This document shows, piece by piece, positions 13,881 to 25,185 of a stretch of 64,000 nucleotides of DNA (the stretch's first letter is position 1; each line of letters begins with the position of its first letter). The translations under genes were made by a program, and so were the position numbers. This DNA comes from Ophiodon elongatus (taxonomy: Eukaryota > Chordata > Actinopteri > Perciformes > Hexagrammidae). Below the pieces are notes generated by a model. That model had not been told where the DNA came from. It was given only the letters and a program-made list of their open reading frames with translations, and did no database searches. The DNA is taken from contig JACSYO010000384.1 in NCBI GenBank assembly GCA_016806645.1, positions 2,069,001-2,133,000 on the forward strand, given 5' to 3'.

Positions 13881-14520
13881 ATGCGAACGCGAGCGCTCTG
13901 CAAGTCAATATTTGTCTGCTTTGCCACGTCCCTAGACATCCCATTCGGCGCAACAGACCGTAAAGCTGTCAAATGCGACCTGAATATTCTCTGTCTTCAT
14001 CTGTTTCCTCCTTTTTTCTCTCCCTCCCTCTTCCGCGTGCTCTCTCACTTCCCTTTGATTTCTTTTTCCTCTCCGTCGATAACAATATCATCGGGAGCAA
14101 ATATGTTCCTGTGCTTTTGATGGTTTGTCTATCCCCCCCCTCACAGAATGGCAAGATTATGTCCTCTTATCTGCGGCGCTCTGTTTGCTCACACCATAAA
14201 GTCATTTCTGCTCGTGTGAGTCTCTGTCTGACCGACATTTGTTAGGACCAGCGCGTGTTTTATAGTTACTGCAATATAATGTACATAATACATTATCTGT
14301 GTTCCATGTGCAGCTACTTTGTGTCTGCCTTGTACACTTTGATCTTAATTGTTCTGTGAGGTTCTTTAACTACTAAAAAGCTGCTGCCTCCTCCTGTCCC
14401 ATCCATTTCTATTAACATCTGTAGAGCTCAGATCAACCAAGGCTAAATCAGTAATGTTACTCACATGGTGGCCATCTTGAAAAGAAAGGAAACCATTTAA
14501 CAAATCCAATTCAGCTTCTT

Positions 14521-14600
14521 TATTATCTCCGCCAGGAGATTATGTATGCAGTCGGGTGCTTGCTCACGTGTGCATCTGTCTCTCTATCCACAGCATCTCA
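14521..14600. mobile_element. possible fragment of the repeat seen at 49941-50160
   Basis: The phrase tatctccgccaggagattat resembles the start (acctccaccaagggggttat) of the element at 49941. Only the first 30-40 bases look alike. Confidence 0.25.
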
Positions 14601-15388
14601 CATGCATCAGCTTTACATTTATTGTGCTCATTTATGACTTCACACTCTTTGAAAACATCGACAACATGTTTTGTTAATTGTTTCATATTATCATTGACTG
14701 CAGACTCCTCGCTACTCTTAGCCGGTCAGTAGGGGCCACAGGTGATCAACAGCTGCTTCAGTCTCGTTTCTGACAGCGATTAAAACATTTTCCTCTCTTG
14801 ATTTACACTCCTAAGTCGGACGATTGCATGTGAGTGTATGTAAACTATTGATTAGTGCAACTGAACCAAGCACTGAACCAAGCACTGAATACAAGCGCGT
14901 CTTCTTATGTCGGTAGAGGACAGCTAGTTAGCTTAGGGTGACCATATCTTTATCCCCCCACCCCCCAACAGGGACTCTCAAGTGCACCGCATACTTTATT
15001 TTCATGTATATCAACAGATATTTAAATGTTGTGTGAATTGTCTTGCTGCGGCAACGTTTAAAACTCTGTACAAATTCTGAGACACTTTCTTTAGATGGCT
15101 AATTTGCCCTGTGTTGTATTATGAAATCTATATTGTCGTGATCGTGTCAGATGTTGATCTAAGCCACCTCCTGCATGCTGCCATCTGTCACATGCTTCCT
15201 GGTACACATTAAGATTTATGTCAGCTAAAAACACATTTTCTAAAAAGAACTCATATGCATATAAAAAGGTGGTTAAATGACTGAAGGTGGGTTTACCCCA
15301 TAACATCCCTAAATGGAAACCCTCTCGATTGTGCTGCAAGACTTGTGTAATAATGTGCCTGTAGTTGCGGTGACTTATTGCAAACTCA

Positions 15389-15390
<2 letters not shown>

Positions 15391-15427
<37 letters not shown>
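15391..15427. repeat. (GT)n microsatellite, 37 bp
   Basis: Perfect GT repeat. A 247-codon open frame on the minus strand runs through it but has no family resemblance and no splice logic. Confidence 0.97.
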
Positions 15428-15428
<1 letters not shown>

Positions 15429-16136
15429 TTATTGTGAGAGGCAGCCTGGCGCGGGCCCAGTCTTCTCTGAGCCTTGATAAAAACGTGCTGGGAGCATGGC
15501 GGGACACACCTACTCCACTACAGGGTACAGGCAGTACCGTGGCCTGTCCTCTCCAACTGGCAGTCTCTGTGCTGCTGTAGCACTGATAAGGGGCTGGTGT
15601 AAATAAAACTGTACAGCACGGCTCGTTATAACCCTGAAGGTAGAGCGAGGAAGGGAGGGAAGGAGAAGGGAGAGAGAGAGAGCGTGTGGTGTCTGTACTC
15701 ATTGTTCTGACAGCATACTGCGTCTGTGTGTGTTCCTGCAAATGTGTGTGTACTTGTTTTGCTATTTGTATATGAACCAGACTGAGTTTCAGATGTATGA
15801 ATGTTTTTGATACTTTTAATTTCATGTTGCCCATTGCTTAACTTTTCAGAGCAAAGATTGAGGACATGAACGTGGCGGAGACAGAGGAAGTCATTTTTCA
15901 TGGTTATGAGAATGAATAGAAGTCCTCGTAGATGTAGTGAAACCGACACATGTGTGAATGTGCGCTGGGGGAGTAGAAGGGAGGGGGGGTATGTGTGTCT
16001 GTGTGTGTTTATGGATTTTTTGCTATTTTTTGGTACTGAGAGTACTGTCTTACGTAAGCCATTTATGTAGGCTCAGTGAACAGCCAGGCTATGTTTTTGT
16101 TGGTGACTGCGCTTGTCTGCCTCCCTCCCTCCGTCG

Positions 16137-16210
16137 CACACACACAAACGCACGCACGCACACATACACACACACAAACAAACACAAACAAACACACACA
16201 CACACACACA
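16137..16210. repeat. (CA)n compound microsatellite
   Basis: CA repeats interrupted by cgcacgcacg and by caaacaaacacaaacaaaca. Confidence 0.95.
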
Positions 16211-19200
16211 TGTACGCTCTCTCTCCCTAATCTGCCTGCCTCTCTCTCTCCTGCTCTGTTTACACTCTTGAAAACCACTGAGTGTGATATTGGTCGGCCA
16301 TCGACAGATACACTGTAATTTAATTTCCCATTTAGCCTCCCTGACTCCTGAGAACAGATCATTCAGCCACTTCCTCCAGAAATATCGGGCAATACAGTAA
16401 ACTGTGTCCTGCCCTGCTAGAACCAAGGCTGCACAGGAATTGGAGTGGAGCGTTCTCATGTCAAGTTAACCTTTACATCCATCCATGCCATCAGAATTCC
16501 AGTCATCCACGACTTGTTTTTTAATGTTTGACTTAACTCTCGCATGTTGTTATAAAATGAAGTAACGTTTTTCAGGTCAGTATGACCCGTGTATTTTTGA
16601 GGAAATATGTGACGGTGGAAATTTGAAATCGGGAAATTTTTTCCCTCCTTCATTCTAGCAGCGCAAAACAATCTCAGATTTAACCTTGCTTTAATTTAAA
16701 ATGTGCACTGTTTAATTTCCTGTTACACGCTTTGGGTGGACACTTTGCCCAAAATGTCATCACAGATCCAATCTCAATAAAATGCTGCATTACGTAAGCT
16801 CGATAAATTTCAAGCCCTTTTTATGCTAAATACAAATATCATAAAAAATATATTTAAATCATCTCTAGCAAAGTATTTTGTTGTCAGCGTAACCACTGCA
16901 GCAAGAAACGTACACTGTGACAGTTTATGATCACGCTTCAGTCCACAAGAGAGTAAACTTGGCATGTAGCTATCTTGGTTGATCCCCAACATTCTGACCA
17001 GAACGACAGCTGATTGTCACCAAATGATGCTGAAACATTTTATTATAAGAAAGTAAAGGTAAATTGGCTACAGTATAGAAATAAAGACAGTTGGCATTTT
17101 ATTTTGTACGCACCAGAGCTGTTGACCATGTTGAATTCAGAATGTCATGTATTACAGCAGGCTTATTCTCTCGGAACAGTGGAGCTCTGTTGTTGAACCT
17201 TTCCACAATGTGGAAGCTCTTAGACGGGGTATTTGTTTGTGTGTAATGGATGCTAAATAGTGTCATGCCATCTCATGCAAGTGGGCATGTGAGACCATTT
17301 GACAACTGATTTTGATTACTATATTGCAGGAAAACAGAAGGTATTTGCATGACTTTGCGGATTTCCAGTAAACTTGCATGTTCAATTATTTTATTATTTA
17401 TTTTTTTAACATTGCATTTTGACATAATGCCAGTAACATGTTTAGCTGGCGAAACAAGATAATTTAATGGGAAGACTGACAGCGTCATCAGACTATAAAG
17501 TGACCAGCAGTGGGTTAAAGAAGAAACAGAGGCTTTTTTTATCTTCTGTGCAGGATGAAATGTTTGAAATGCCTCCTATCAACATGTTGCCCTACTTTTT
17601 GCGTGTCGCTTTGAGCAAAGGCAGGCTCTCTAACTCTTATGTTTAATTCTGCGATTGTCTTTGATAAAAGATTCTGTTTAGACTGCGATCCCCAAGGGGG
17701 GACATCTGTTGCGAACTTAGCATATATGCTCTACCTGCGAAAGAAAGTAGGTTGGAACAACAAGTGTGAAGTCTGAGTGTGGGCACACTGTCACAAAAAA
17801 ATATTTAGTCTTCCATAAGAGGCAGAGAAAAGCGGGACTATCACCCCAAACAAACGAGGCCTTTCTCTGTGTCTGACATGTTCTTTTGAATGAGGAGAGC
17901 TTCTGAATGGCGGCATTATGAGATCACATAGCCGAGCTGGGTGATGCGAGTGGTGATAGTGTGGGTGTTGTTGCACTCAAACGCACTTATCACACCCACA
18001 AACCCCCAAATGGGGCGTCGATGTTACTTCTTACCCCATGTCATCGTCTCTGCGTCACAACGCTGACGATGGTTTGCATTTTCACATTCAGATTCCATGC
18101 ACACATGCAATGAGTGTAACAGCAAATAGGACAATGCACCATTGCACACCACATTATTTAGAGAAATGGGAGAACGAGCACTTAGTATGTCAGGGGAAAT
18201 TACAGGCAAGGGAATGCACCATCACTTCCCCACGTGAGGCCTCCTCAGTGGGCTAATCCACAATCCTCATCACGTCTACGTGGTGAAATGTGGCCTGTTT
18301 TTAGGGGACGCTAACTTTAAGTGATACACTCTTGCTTAATGCCAAGGAAGTGGTGTGAGTACCTAGAGTCAACTAGACCCAACAGTAGTCACTGGTTTTT
18401 TTCTTTTCTTTTTTTTAGAGAGAGCACAGAGTAACAAAGAGATTTATAAGTTGAACAAAAATGTGAATGATAGCATTGTTACGTTGTTTTAGCGTGAGAT
18501 GGGGACCCGTGTCACATGATTGCAACAGGCTGACTCAAGCCATTCTTTTCTTGGCTGTGTGATTTTAGACTTTGATAACTTGAAAAGCTCATTTCCATAT
18601 ACTTAGCAGGGCCTGCTTGCTATGTTTACTTCAACAAAAAATAATAATTGATGTAAAATTGCACAAGTTTCCCTTTTAAGGAAGCAAAGCAACCGGATTT
18701 GAACCTTTTACTACTTGGCATACACTCACAGCTACAGTCAAATCTGGCCTCAACAGCAACACTAACTAATCTAACTTTAAAAAGCAGCACAACACACTAA
18801 GGGGTTAGTGCTTTTAAAAAGTTAACAATGTGGCACCATATGAAAAGAAGGCTTATTTATCGGGGATGCAGGGCCTGACAGATCAAGTTTACAGTAAATA
18901 CGGGGCAGTTATATTGCTCTTTGCTGCAAGGCTTTGCAGGAAGTTTACTTGATTGGCAGAGAGCCTTGTTCTCGTTTACAGCCCTTTATGAAATAACTGA
19001 GGCCCACTGCGCTGCAACAACAGTTGTGCAATATTTCAGAGAGGGAAGCGAAAAGGGAAGCGGCTTCAGTGGCATGTGGCACCTGATCACCACCCCATCC
19101 CCACCTCCCAACATGCACACACACACACACACTAACTCAGCATGGGTTGTGCAACTTGTATTATGTCAGCTAAGGGCTCAATCTGTGGCAATGTGACTCA

Positions 19201-20127
19201 CTAACAGAGTAGACTACCACTTGGAGATTCCTTGTTTTTTGGTCTTTTTCATTTTGCGATTCATTTTTATTTACTTCACATTATCTTTTGAGCTTTCATT
19301 CATTCCTGTGGTTCCTGATGAACGGCAGGGATGTGCCAATATTTAATCTTTGTCTTGTGCAAAAGGAAAATTTCATTGACTCAAATTGAAGATCAGGTTT
19401 AGTTCAATATTGAAATATGGTGCCTTTTAGATTCTACAGTGCAAGAGTGGGCCCCTGAGTAGACTGCAATTTTAATGTTCGCGGTTTATTTAAAACACAC
19501 GTAAAGTTACAGCTGATGTCTAGTGTGTGTGTCCCCTGCCCCGCTTACCCCGTCTCTCCTAACTAACAAGTTCACCCTCCTGCGATCAAAGGGGCCTCAA
19601 GATTTATCACTTTAATTTGGCAGTGAAAATGGCTGATGGCGGCTGTTACCAAGCAGAGGGCCCCCTGTTAGCACTTAGTTGGCTAACTAGAGTGACGGGC
19701 ATCTGGCTGGGTGGCTGCCTGGCTGTGTGTACCCTGGGTTCCTCCCCCATTTGCCCCACGGTGACCCCACACAACTCCATTCTCCTTGAAGCAAGGCACC
19801 ATGCAGGCATTTCCTGACAATTTATGTCCTTGTGCCACAAGCAGGGGCATGCCCTGCACTAAAATCCTATCCCTGGCCCTTATAGCACACGCGCCTTGGC
19901 CCCCCAGAAGACTGGTTGTAGTGTTGCACCACTGTCTGTGAGGCATTACTTGTAGTAGTCATGCTCGTGATATGCTGATTTTCACCAATATTTTACAATA
20001 CTGCAAACCATAGTTGTGAACTTGTTTTTCTTACCTTGCAGGCAGCCATTGGTGTCCATTTGTTGTTGTTGTTTTAACCAGAGTAGATTTTCTGAGCATA
20101 AATGCTCTTTTCCAGGAAAACTTAGTG

Positions 20128-20275
20128 ACACACTCACACAGTTGCACACATTCACACCTGGAAGCAGCCCAGTACAATCACAGTTTGATCTGCTGGCCAT
20201 TGAGGAGCCCACCTGGGGCAGCTGGGTTAAGTGCCCCTGCTCAGGGGCACCTCAGTGGTGGCAATAAAGGAAGGG
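20128..20275. mobile_element. teleost dispersed repeat fragment
   Basis: It contains cacattcacacctggaag, ggttaagtgcccctgctcag and gggcacctcagtggtggcaa, phrases I recall from a very abundant fish repeat (usual form: gccttgctcaagggcacctc). No coding capacity is seen. The family name is not known to me with certainty. Confidence 0.5.
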
Positions 20276-22460
20276 AAATAGTAAATTGAAACTTGCTTGA
20301 CATGAAACTTACTTCTGACTGCTTATTTTCAAGTTTCAATAATTGATTTTCATAGATGACAGGAATTATTGGGCTAAAAACACAATATGGGCTTTAAAAA
20401 AGATATCTGAAGTAAAAAAAAACATGAATGTGTATTGAGCACTGACATTAGTCTATGAGTAGCACATGATGGAGTGGATTGATTGTCATAAAATTGCCCG
20501 TGCAAGGGCAATCAATGAGCTCAAATCAATATGATGGTAGGAGTTCCATGCAGTTTGGCAGAGCAACAGCAGCATGTAAAAAAATATATAATTACAGTTT
20601 ATCCAACAATGATGAATCAGGGAGTTAAAGAAGCAACAGAGGGGCTATGTGATTAATGCAAATTAGGGACATCAGTGGGTGTGTTGGGGGATTCTGTCTA
20701 CATCTCCACTACATGTCTTGTTCTCCAAAGGTTAAGTGGCTGCTTTTGCCAGCTAATTCAGCCATATGCTCATCTGTGCATTTGACACTGGCACACCATA
20801 CGCTCACACTACAAATTATGCCTCTTGAATATGCAGCCAATTAAAAAGGACATTGCTCACCAGCTCAGTCTATTGAGTCTAAAGCTGTTAAATGGAAATA
20901 AATCGTGTGATATCACAGACAAATCTGAGGTGTGCTGGTTTTAAAGGTTGCATTGCAGTGGCTTATGATCTTGTCACGCTCACTTGTGCAGCCTACCGTC
21001 TTTTTCATAACTTGTTGCATAAGCGCTCTACTGGCAGGCACACTCTGTCATGTACGGTCTGGGTCATTTCTGCTTTTGGTAGGGCTTATTACAGTACAGG
21101 CCGTTCCCTAATGTCACTGCGGTTGCAAAACCACACAAGCCATCTCTCCCTGACTTTTTTTTCTTTCTGTCATCTAAGAATTGGCTTCCTGTTTTCATTG
21201 TGTTCTCGTTCTCTCTCTGGAGGTGTCGTAACCCAGGAGGACGTGCCAAGAACAAATCAAGGTCTGGTCGGGAGAGATCGCTCTGTGCTTGCACTGGAAA
21301 CAGACGCGCACACCCGCACACATCCACCCATGTTTTGAACACACACAATATCCAGATGTTAAATGTGTGTGTGTGTGCGCGTTTATTTGATGTGTGATGT
21401 GTATGGCATGTACAGTGCTTGTTGCCAAGCCATAAAAAGTTGTTTGCCTGGGCCTGATCTGATGCGTCCTTCAACAGAACCCTGTACTGTATTTGTGCAT
21501 GCCAGACTCCTGACTCTCCTTTTTATTGTTGTACAAGGTTGTACACATTCATAAAGGTGAACATGGCAATCCAGATCATAGAGTAGTGCAAGGGCTACAC
21601 ACAAAAAGTGGGAGAGTACTCGACAATAACTTTATGGCTTTGAGTCAAGAGCAAGAACGTATCAGCTTTGCATATTAAGCTGACACAAATTGTGCACAAA
21701 CTAATTATATTAATTTGGGTCTATATACAACATATTGGCATAAAGAGTGTCTGTTTTAAATATCCATAGATTTGGAGGTTAGAAACATTAGACTTGCAAA
21801 AGAGTAGAGTCAAAATAAAAAAAATATACTCTGATTATTACGGTTAAAATTTGTTTGGCAAATTAGCCTTCATCGAGCCAATATTCATTATGTATTTGCA
21901 TATTCATACTTACATATTCTTATATTTGGAGCTGAATCTCACCAATATGAAAGCAGATAGTTTGACAAAGTATGAAGCTACATGTAGGCTAAATTACACA
22001 TTACCATACGCCTATTAATCAATCAAATATGAGCATTTCATGTTGTCAATACATTTTTTGATGTCAATACTCTGCCAAGTAATGTACTGTAGATATAATT
22101 TAGACCTGGAACAAGTGATGGGAGTGAGAGATTCTTTTTATTATTGATTTTATTGGTTATCGGTGTTAAAGATTGACTCCTGATTTTGTTGTAGCTACTC
22201 TATCTAAAGGTCCCCAAATCCAAACACTTTATTTCAGTTCACTCTATGTCTTAAAAGTTGTGTTCAAAACAAGACATTTTGGAATATGGGTACCCTGCAG
22301 AGTGTTATGGTTGCATTCTCAAGCTGAAACTAGACGGTTTCAAGTGAATTTCTTTAATGACATTAATTTAGTCTCCACCTTAACTTTAAGATGCCCTTTT
22401 TTCCTCTCCATTTCATACAGCTTTTCCAAATGTGTTTGTGAATGTGTAATAAGCCTCCAC

Positions 22461-22485
22461 GCTCTTGTCTCTTGTTTTTGTGCAG
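22461..22485 (+). other. splice acceptor of the ZF3 exon
   Basis: A polypyrimidine tract (gctcttgtctcttgtttttg) ends in tgcag directly before the phase-1 codon remainder CT of the ZF3 exon. It is the only acceptor that keeps the finger intact and matches the 87-bp exon length. Confidence 0.9.
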
Positions 22486-22572
22486 CTGGTGAGAAGGCCA
22501 TAGTTTGTGACCAGTGTGGTGCCCAGTTCCAAACGGAGGACTCCCTGGATGCTCATCGGCAGATCCACACCG
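22486..22572 (+). CDS. zbtb16: zbtb16 (PLZF) internal exon encoding zinc finger 3
   Basis: This is an 87-bp coding exon of the BTB/POZ zinc-finger repressor PLZF (ZBTB16), a nuclear factor that recruits co-repressors in stem-cell, limb/skeletal and lymphoid programmes (family knowledge). It begins two bases into a codon and reads GEKAIVCDQCGAQF, then QTEDSLDAHRQIHTG. This is one complete C2H2 finger: C-x2-C, 12 residues, H-x3-H, with the cysteines at 22506-22508 and 22515-22517. Human ZF3 is nearly identical by memory (VCDQCGAQF, then a diverged helix, then HRQ-THTG). The last base is the first base of a Gly codon completed by the exon at 59121, so both borders are phase 1. The exon is bounded by a pyrimidine-rich acceptor ending tgcag and a gtatga donor. 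The helix (QTEDSLDA) differs from mammals more than the next exon does. Which teleost paralogue (a or b) it is cannot be decided. Confidence 0.95.
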
Positions 22573-22578
22573 GTATGA
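22573..22578 (+). other. splice donor of the ZF3 exon
   Basis: The sequence is ACCG|gtatga, a good GT donor directly after the first base of the Gly codon that closes the HTG linker. Confidence 0.88.
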
Positions 22579-23399
22579 ACACACACATATCCAGACATAT
22601 CCATATCTTGAAACCAAAGACATAAAAACAAATAAATTAGCTCCTCTGCTACATCTACATGTTTACATTTGTTGAATTTGTAGAGAGGCTCCACTTTGTT
22701 GGAGAGGCTGTAGATATCGTATTTAAATTAATATGCATATTTTGGTGAGACAGAAAAAGTCTAAGTAACTGAGTTCTGTAATTTTCTTGAATTTGAGAAA
22801 AAATTAAATCACATTGAATAATCAGGTCCCATTCACACTTCCAATCTGTTTGTATATTTGCAAAAATCAGTATGCAATGTTGTGTTGCGGTGGTGTGTAG
22901 AGGCTCACTCAGCCCTCTCTGGCTAACTGGAGCCATGGATTGACAGATAGATAGATCACATCATCTTGGATTAGTCCCACTCGCCCTAAATCAAGACAGA
23001 CCCAACAGTAATCAACAAACCGGGAAAACTTGGCAGGCCGATGTTGTTTATCAGTGCTCAGCTATGAAGATGGGAAGATGAGGACGATCTAGGTGCCAAG
23101 ATGTAAATAGGAAGAAGTAAATCCCCCTTCAGCAGATGTGTGATGGCCCAGAACAGTTTCACTACTGGTGATGAACTCTTTAATTTGGGGTAAAGGACTG
23201 TCTCAGATTTCCACCACTTTGTTACCAAGATGGCGTGCTTGGGGCAAGCGTTTGTGTTGGAGTATTACATGTGTTAGTCCTTTGGTTTCCCTTAGTTGCA
23301 TTTATCCTTCTCTATGGATCAGATTTTGACTTTACATCCAACATTTTGGTAGTCAGCCTGTTACATTTTACTATACAATGAGCAGAGTGGAAATTCGGC

Positions 23400-23500
23400 C
23401 TGAAGGGTAGTGCTTGAAGAAAAGCCACAGGATCTCTGAGTTCAACAGGATTCATCCTCTGGTGACCATGAATGTCCACAGCAAATCTAATGGCAGTGTG
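23400..23500 (+). mobile_element. dispersed repeat family X, short copy
   Basis: aggattcatcctctggtgac then catgaatgtccacagcaaat match the second unit at 13070-13130. The preceding aaaagccacaggatctctga matches the unit upstream. Confidence 0.5.
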
Positions 23501-23802
23501 GCCATTAGTTTGTGATGTTTTTCATAAAGAGTTTAGGACACTGAAGGAAAGCCCATTGGGTGTCCAAAATGGAAACTGTTCATCATCTGGGGAGCATGCA
23601 CATGCTTAATAACTCACATGGCCCTATTGCCCAGCAGATTTAGATTTCTTTTTTTTTTTAACTTTGGCCCATCGGAGGAAAGGTCATGGGGGCAACCACT
23701 AATCGATCCACATAGTCATTCTTTAGCTCCTCCATGTCAACCAAAATGAGATGGGGGGCAGGGCACATTCAAGCCAGAACCTGATCGCCAAAATAGCCAC
23801 AC

Positions 23803-23833
23803 ATCATCATTATCATTATCATTATCATCATCT
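23803..23833. repeat. (ATC/ATT)n microsatellite
   Basis: The sequence is atcatcattatcattatc followed by attatcatcatc. Confidence 0.9.
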
Positions 23834-24884
23834 TGTGTTGTGTCCTTCATCTGAAGCCGTGACCCTTAGGCTCCCAGTAGCAGCTCCCATTGCGTGGCTC
23901 CACTTTTTCATTGCATCCACTCATGACCCCCCCCCTCACTCCTCCCCAACATTTGAGAGGGGAAGGTGGGGCTGTGTAGTCAGGATATGAGGGGTTACTC
24001 CTGAGGGGCATGCCCTCAGCCAATCAGCTCTACGGAGGTAAAGAAGGGTTAAATGAGGCTAATGATCCAACAGCCATAACAGCGGAAAGGAGCACTCTAA
24101 ATATAGGCATTCCAGTCTGGAACGAATGGTAGGGGTTGGGGGTGGGGGGACGGTGAACGCAGCCAGGGCCAGACATGTCTTCCTGCCAGACAACTGGCGC
24201 AGCAGCAGTAATAGTATAGTAATCATCCATGTGTTGAGCCCCTCTGAGGGATCAGAGTCTGAAAAATGGCCTCTGGTGAAATATGACAAGGCACTTTCAC
24301 TGCACCATATGATTTTCAGTTTCTCTGTCTCTCTGCACTTTAAGCTACTGTACACCTATATTATGACATCCCCCAATATTGGACTCACTGATTGCTGTCA
24401 CTACGGTGACTCTCAAAATCAATAGTGAGCTGAAGGTTGACCGCATTTAGCTGGTTGGTCTCTTTACAGCAGGGGAGTGACTGATGAGACGAGATTGAAA
24501 GAGGTAAACAAACAACTCCCTTTCTGTGTCTCTCACTCTTAACTTTGCAGAGACTTAATATGAATTTGTCAAATTTGCTTTGATGCAGCACGTCATCAGA
24601 ATATGAAGTGTAATATGTAACATCTAAAGAGCCGTCCTGGTTTAGCTTTAGGAGTCTATTTCGTATCCATTCAGTTAATTTCCCACCTGACGGGCCAATC
24701 TCTCCAGCCATGGCTTGCTAGGAAATCTATTTTGAATATCACATTTTGGAAGTCGGAACTGTGGGTCATAGATAATTTTTGCCCCATTTTGACATGTATC
24801 GTAGCCCTTAGGAGTTTTTTTGGACCTCACCAATTTACTTTCTCCCATGTAACTCGGTAGTCATTTTGGTTCAGAACAACATAG

Positions 24885-25185
24885 CTCAACTACTGGCCAG
24901 ATAAATTCCCAATAAACTTGCTCTGGATTTTTATGGTCCCAAGGTTGATTCCTAATTACTTTGGTGACCTACCCTGACACAAGAAATATCAAAATCTTGT
25001 GTCAATCAGAAGTTACTGAAAACAGTCATGCTCCCCAGAGGATGAACTCCTTGATTTCATACATGCCATTCCTCTGGCACCACCATCAGGCTAAAATGTC
25101 AACAATCATGTAATCTAATGGGTAGATTGCAAAGACATTTCCAGAAATATTTCATGGATATATGAGGATGAACCACTCGATTGGA
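24885..25185 (-). mobile_element. dispersed repeat family X, reverse-oriented, two units
   Basis: Read forward it has ttgattcctaattactttgg then tgacc. About 110 bp later it has tccccagaggatgaactcc, then tctggcaccaccatcaggct and aaaatgtcaac. These are complements of the family X phrases at 12925-13160, and two units occur in tandem here as well. Confidence 0.55.

Larger units (their letters stand above)
1..22485 (+). other. zbtb16: zbtb16 intron upstream of the ZF3 exon (3' part only)
   Basis: This is inferred to be intron because the next + strand exon starts at 22486 with an acceptor and nothing coding is seen before it. In known ZBTB16 genes the preceding exon carries the BTB domain and fingers 1-2; it is not in the window. 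The stretch holds repeats listed separately. I see no recognisable gene in the remaining unique parts, including 1-399, 529-778, 2071-2774, 3926-5774, 6311-7473, 7618-9944, 10061-12924, 13161-13786, 13878-15390, 15428-16136, 16211-20127 and 20276-22460. Confidence 0.8.

Noticed and set aside
15091..15834. 247-codon minus-strand open frame
   Set aside because: It crosses a GT microsatellite, has low-complexity segments and no recognisable domain.
22173..22485. Upstream extension of the ZF3 reading frame as coding
   Set aside because: The strong pyrimidine tract and AG at 22484-22485 mark an acceptor. Text upstream of it does not resemble PLZF, and fingers 1-2 are not there.
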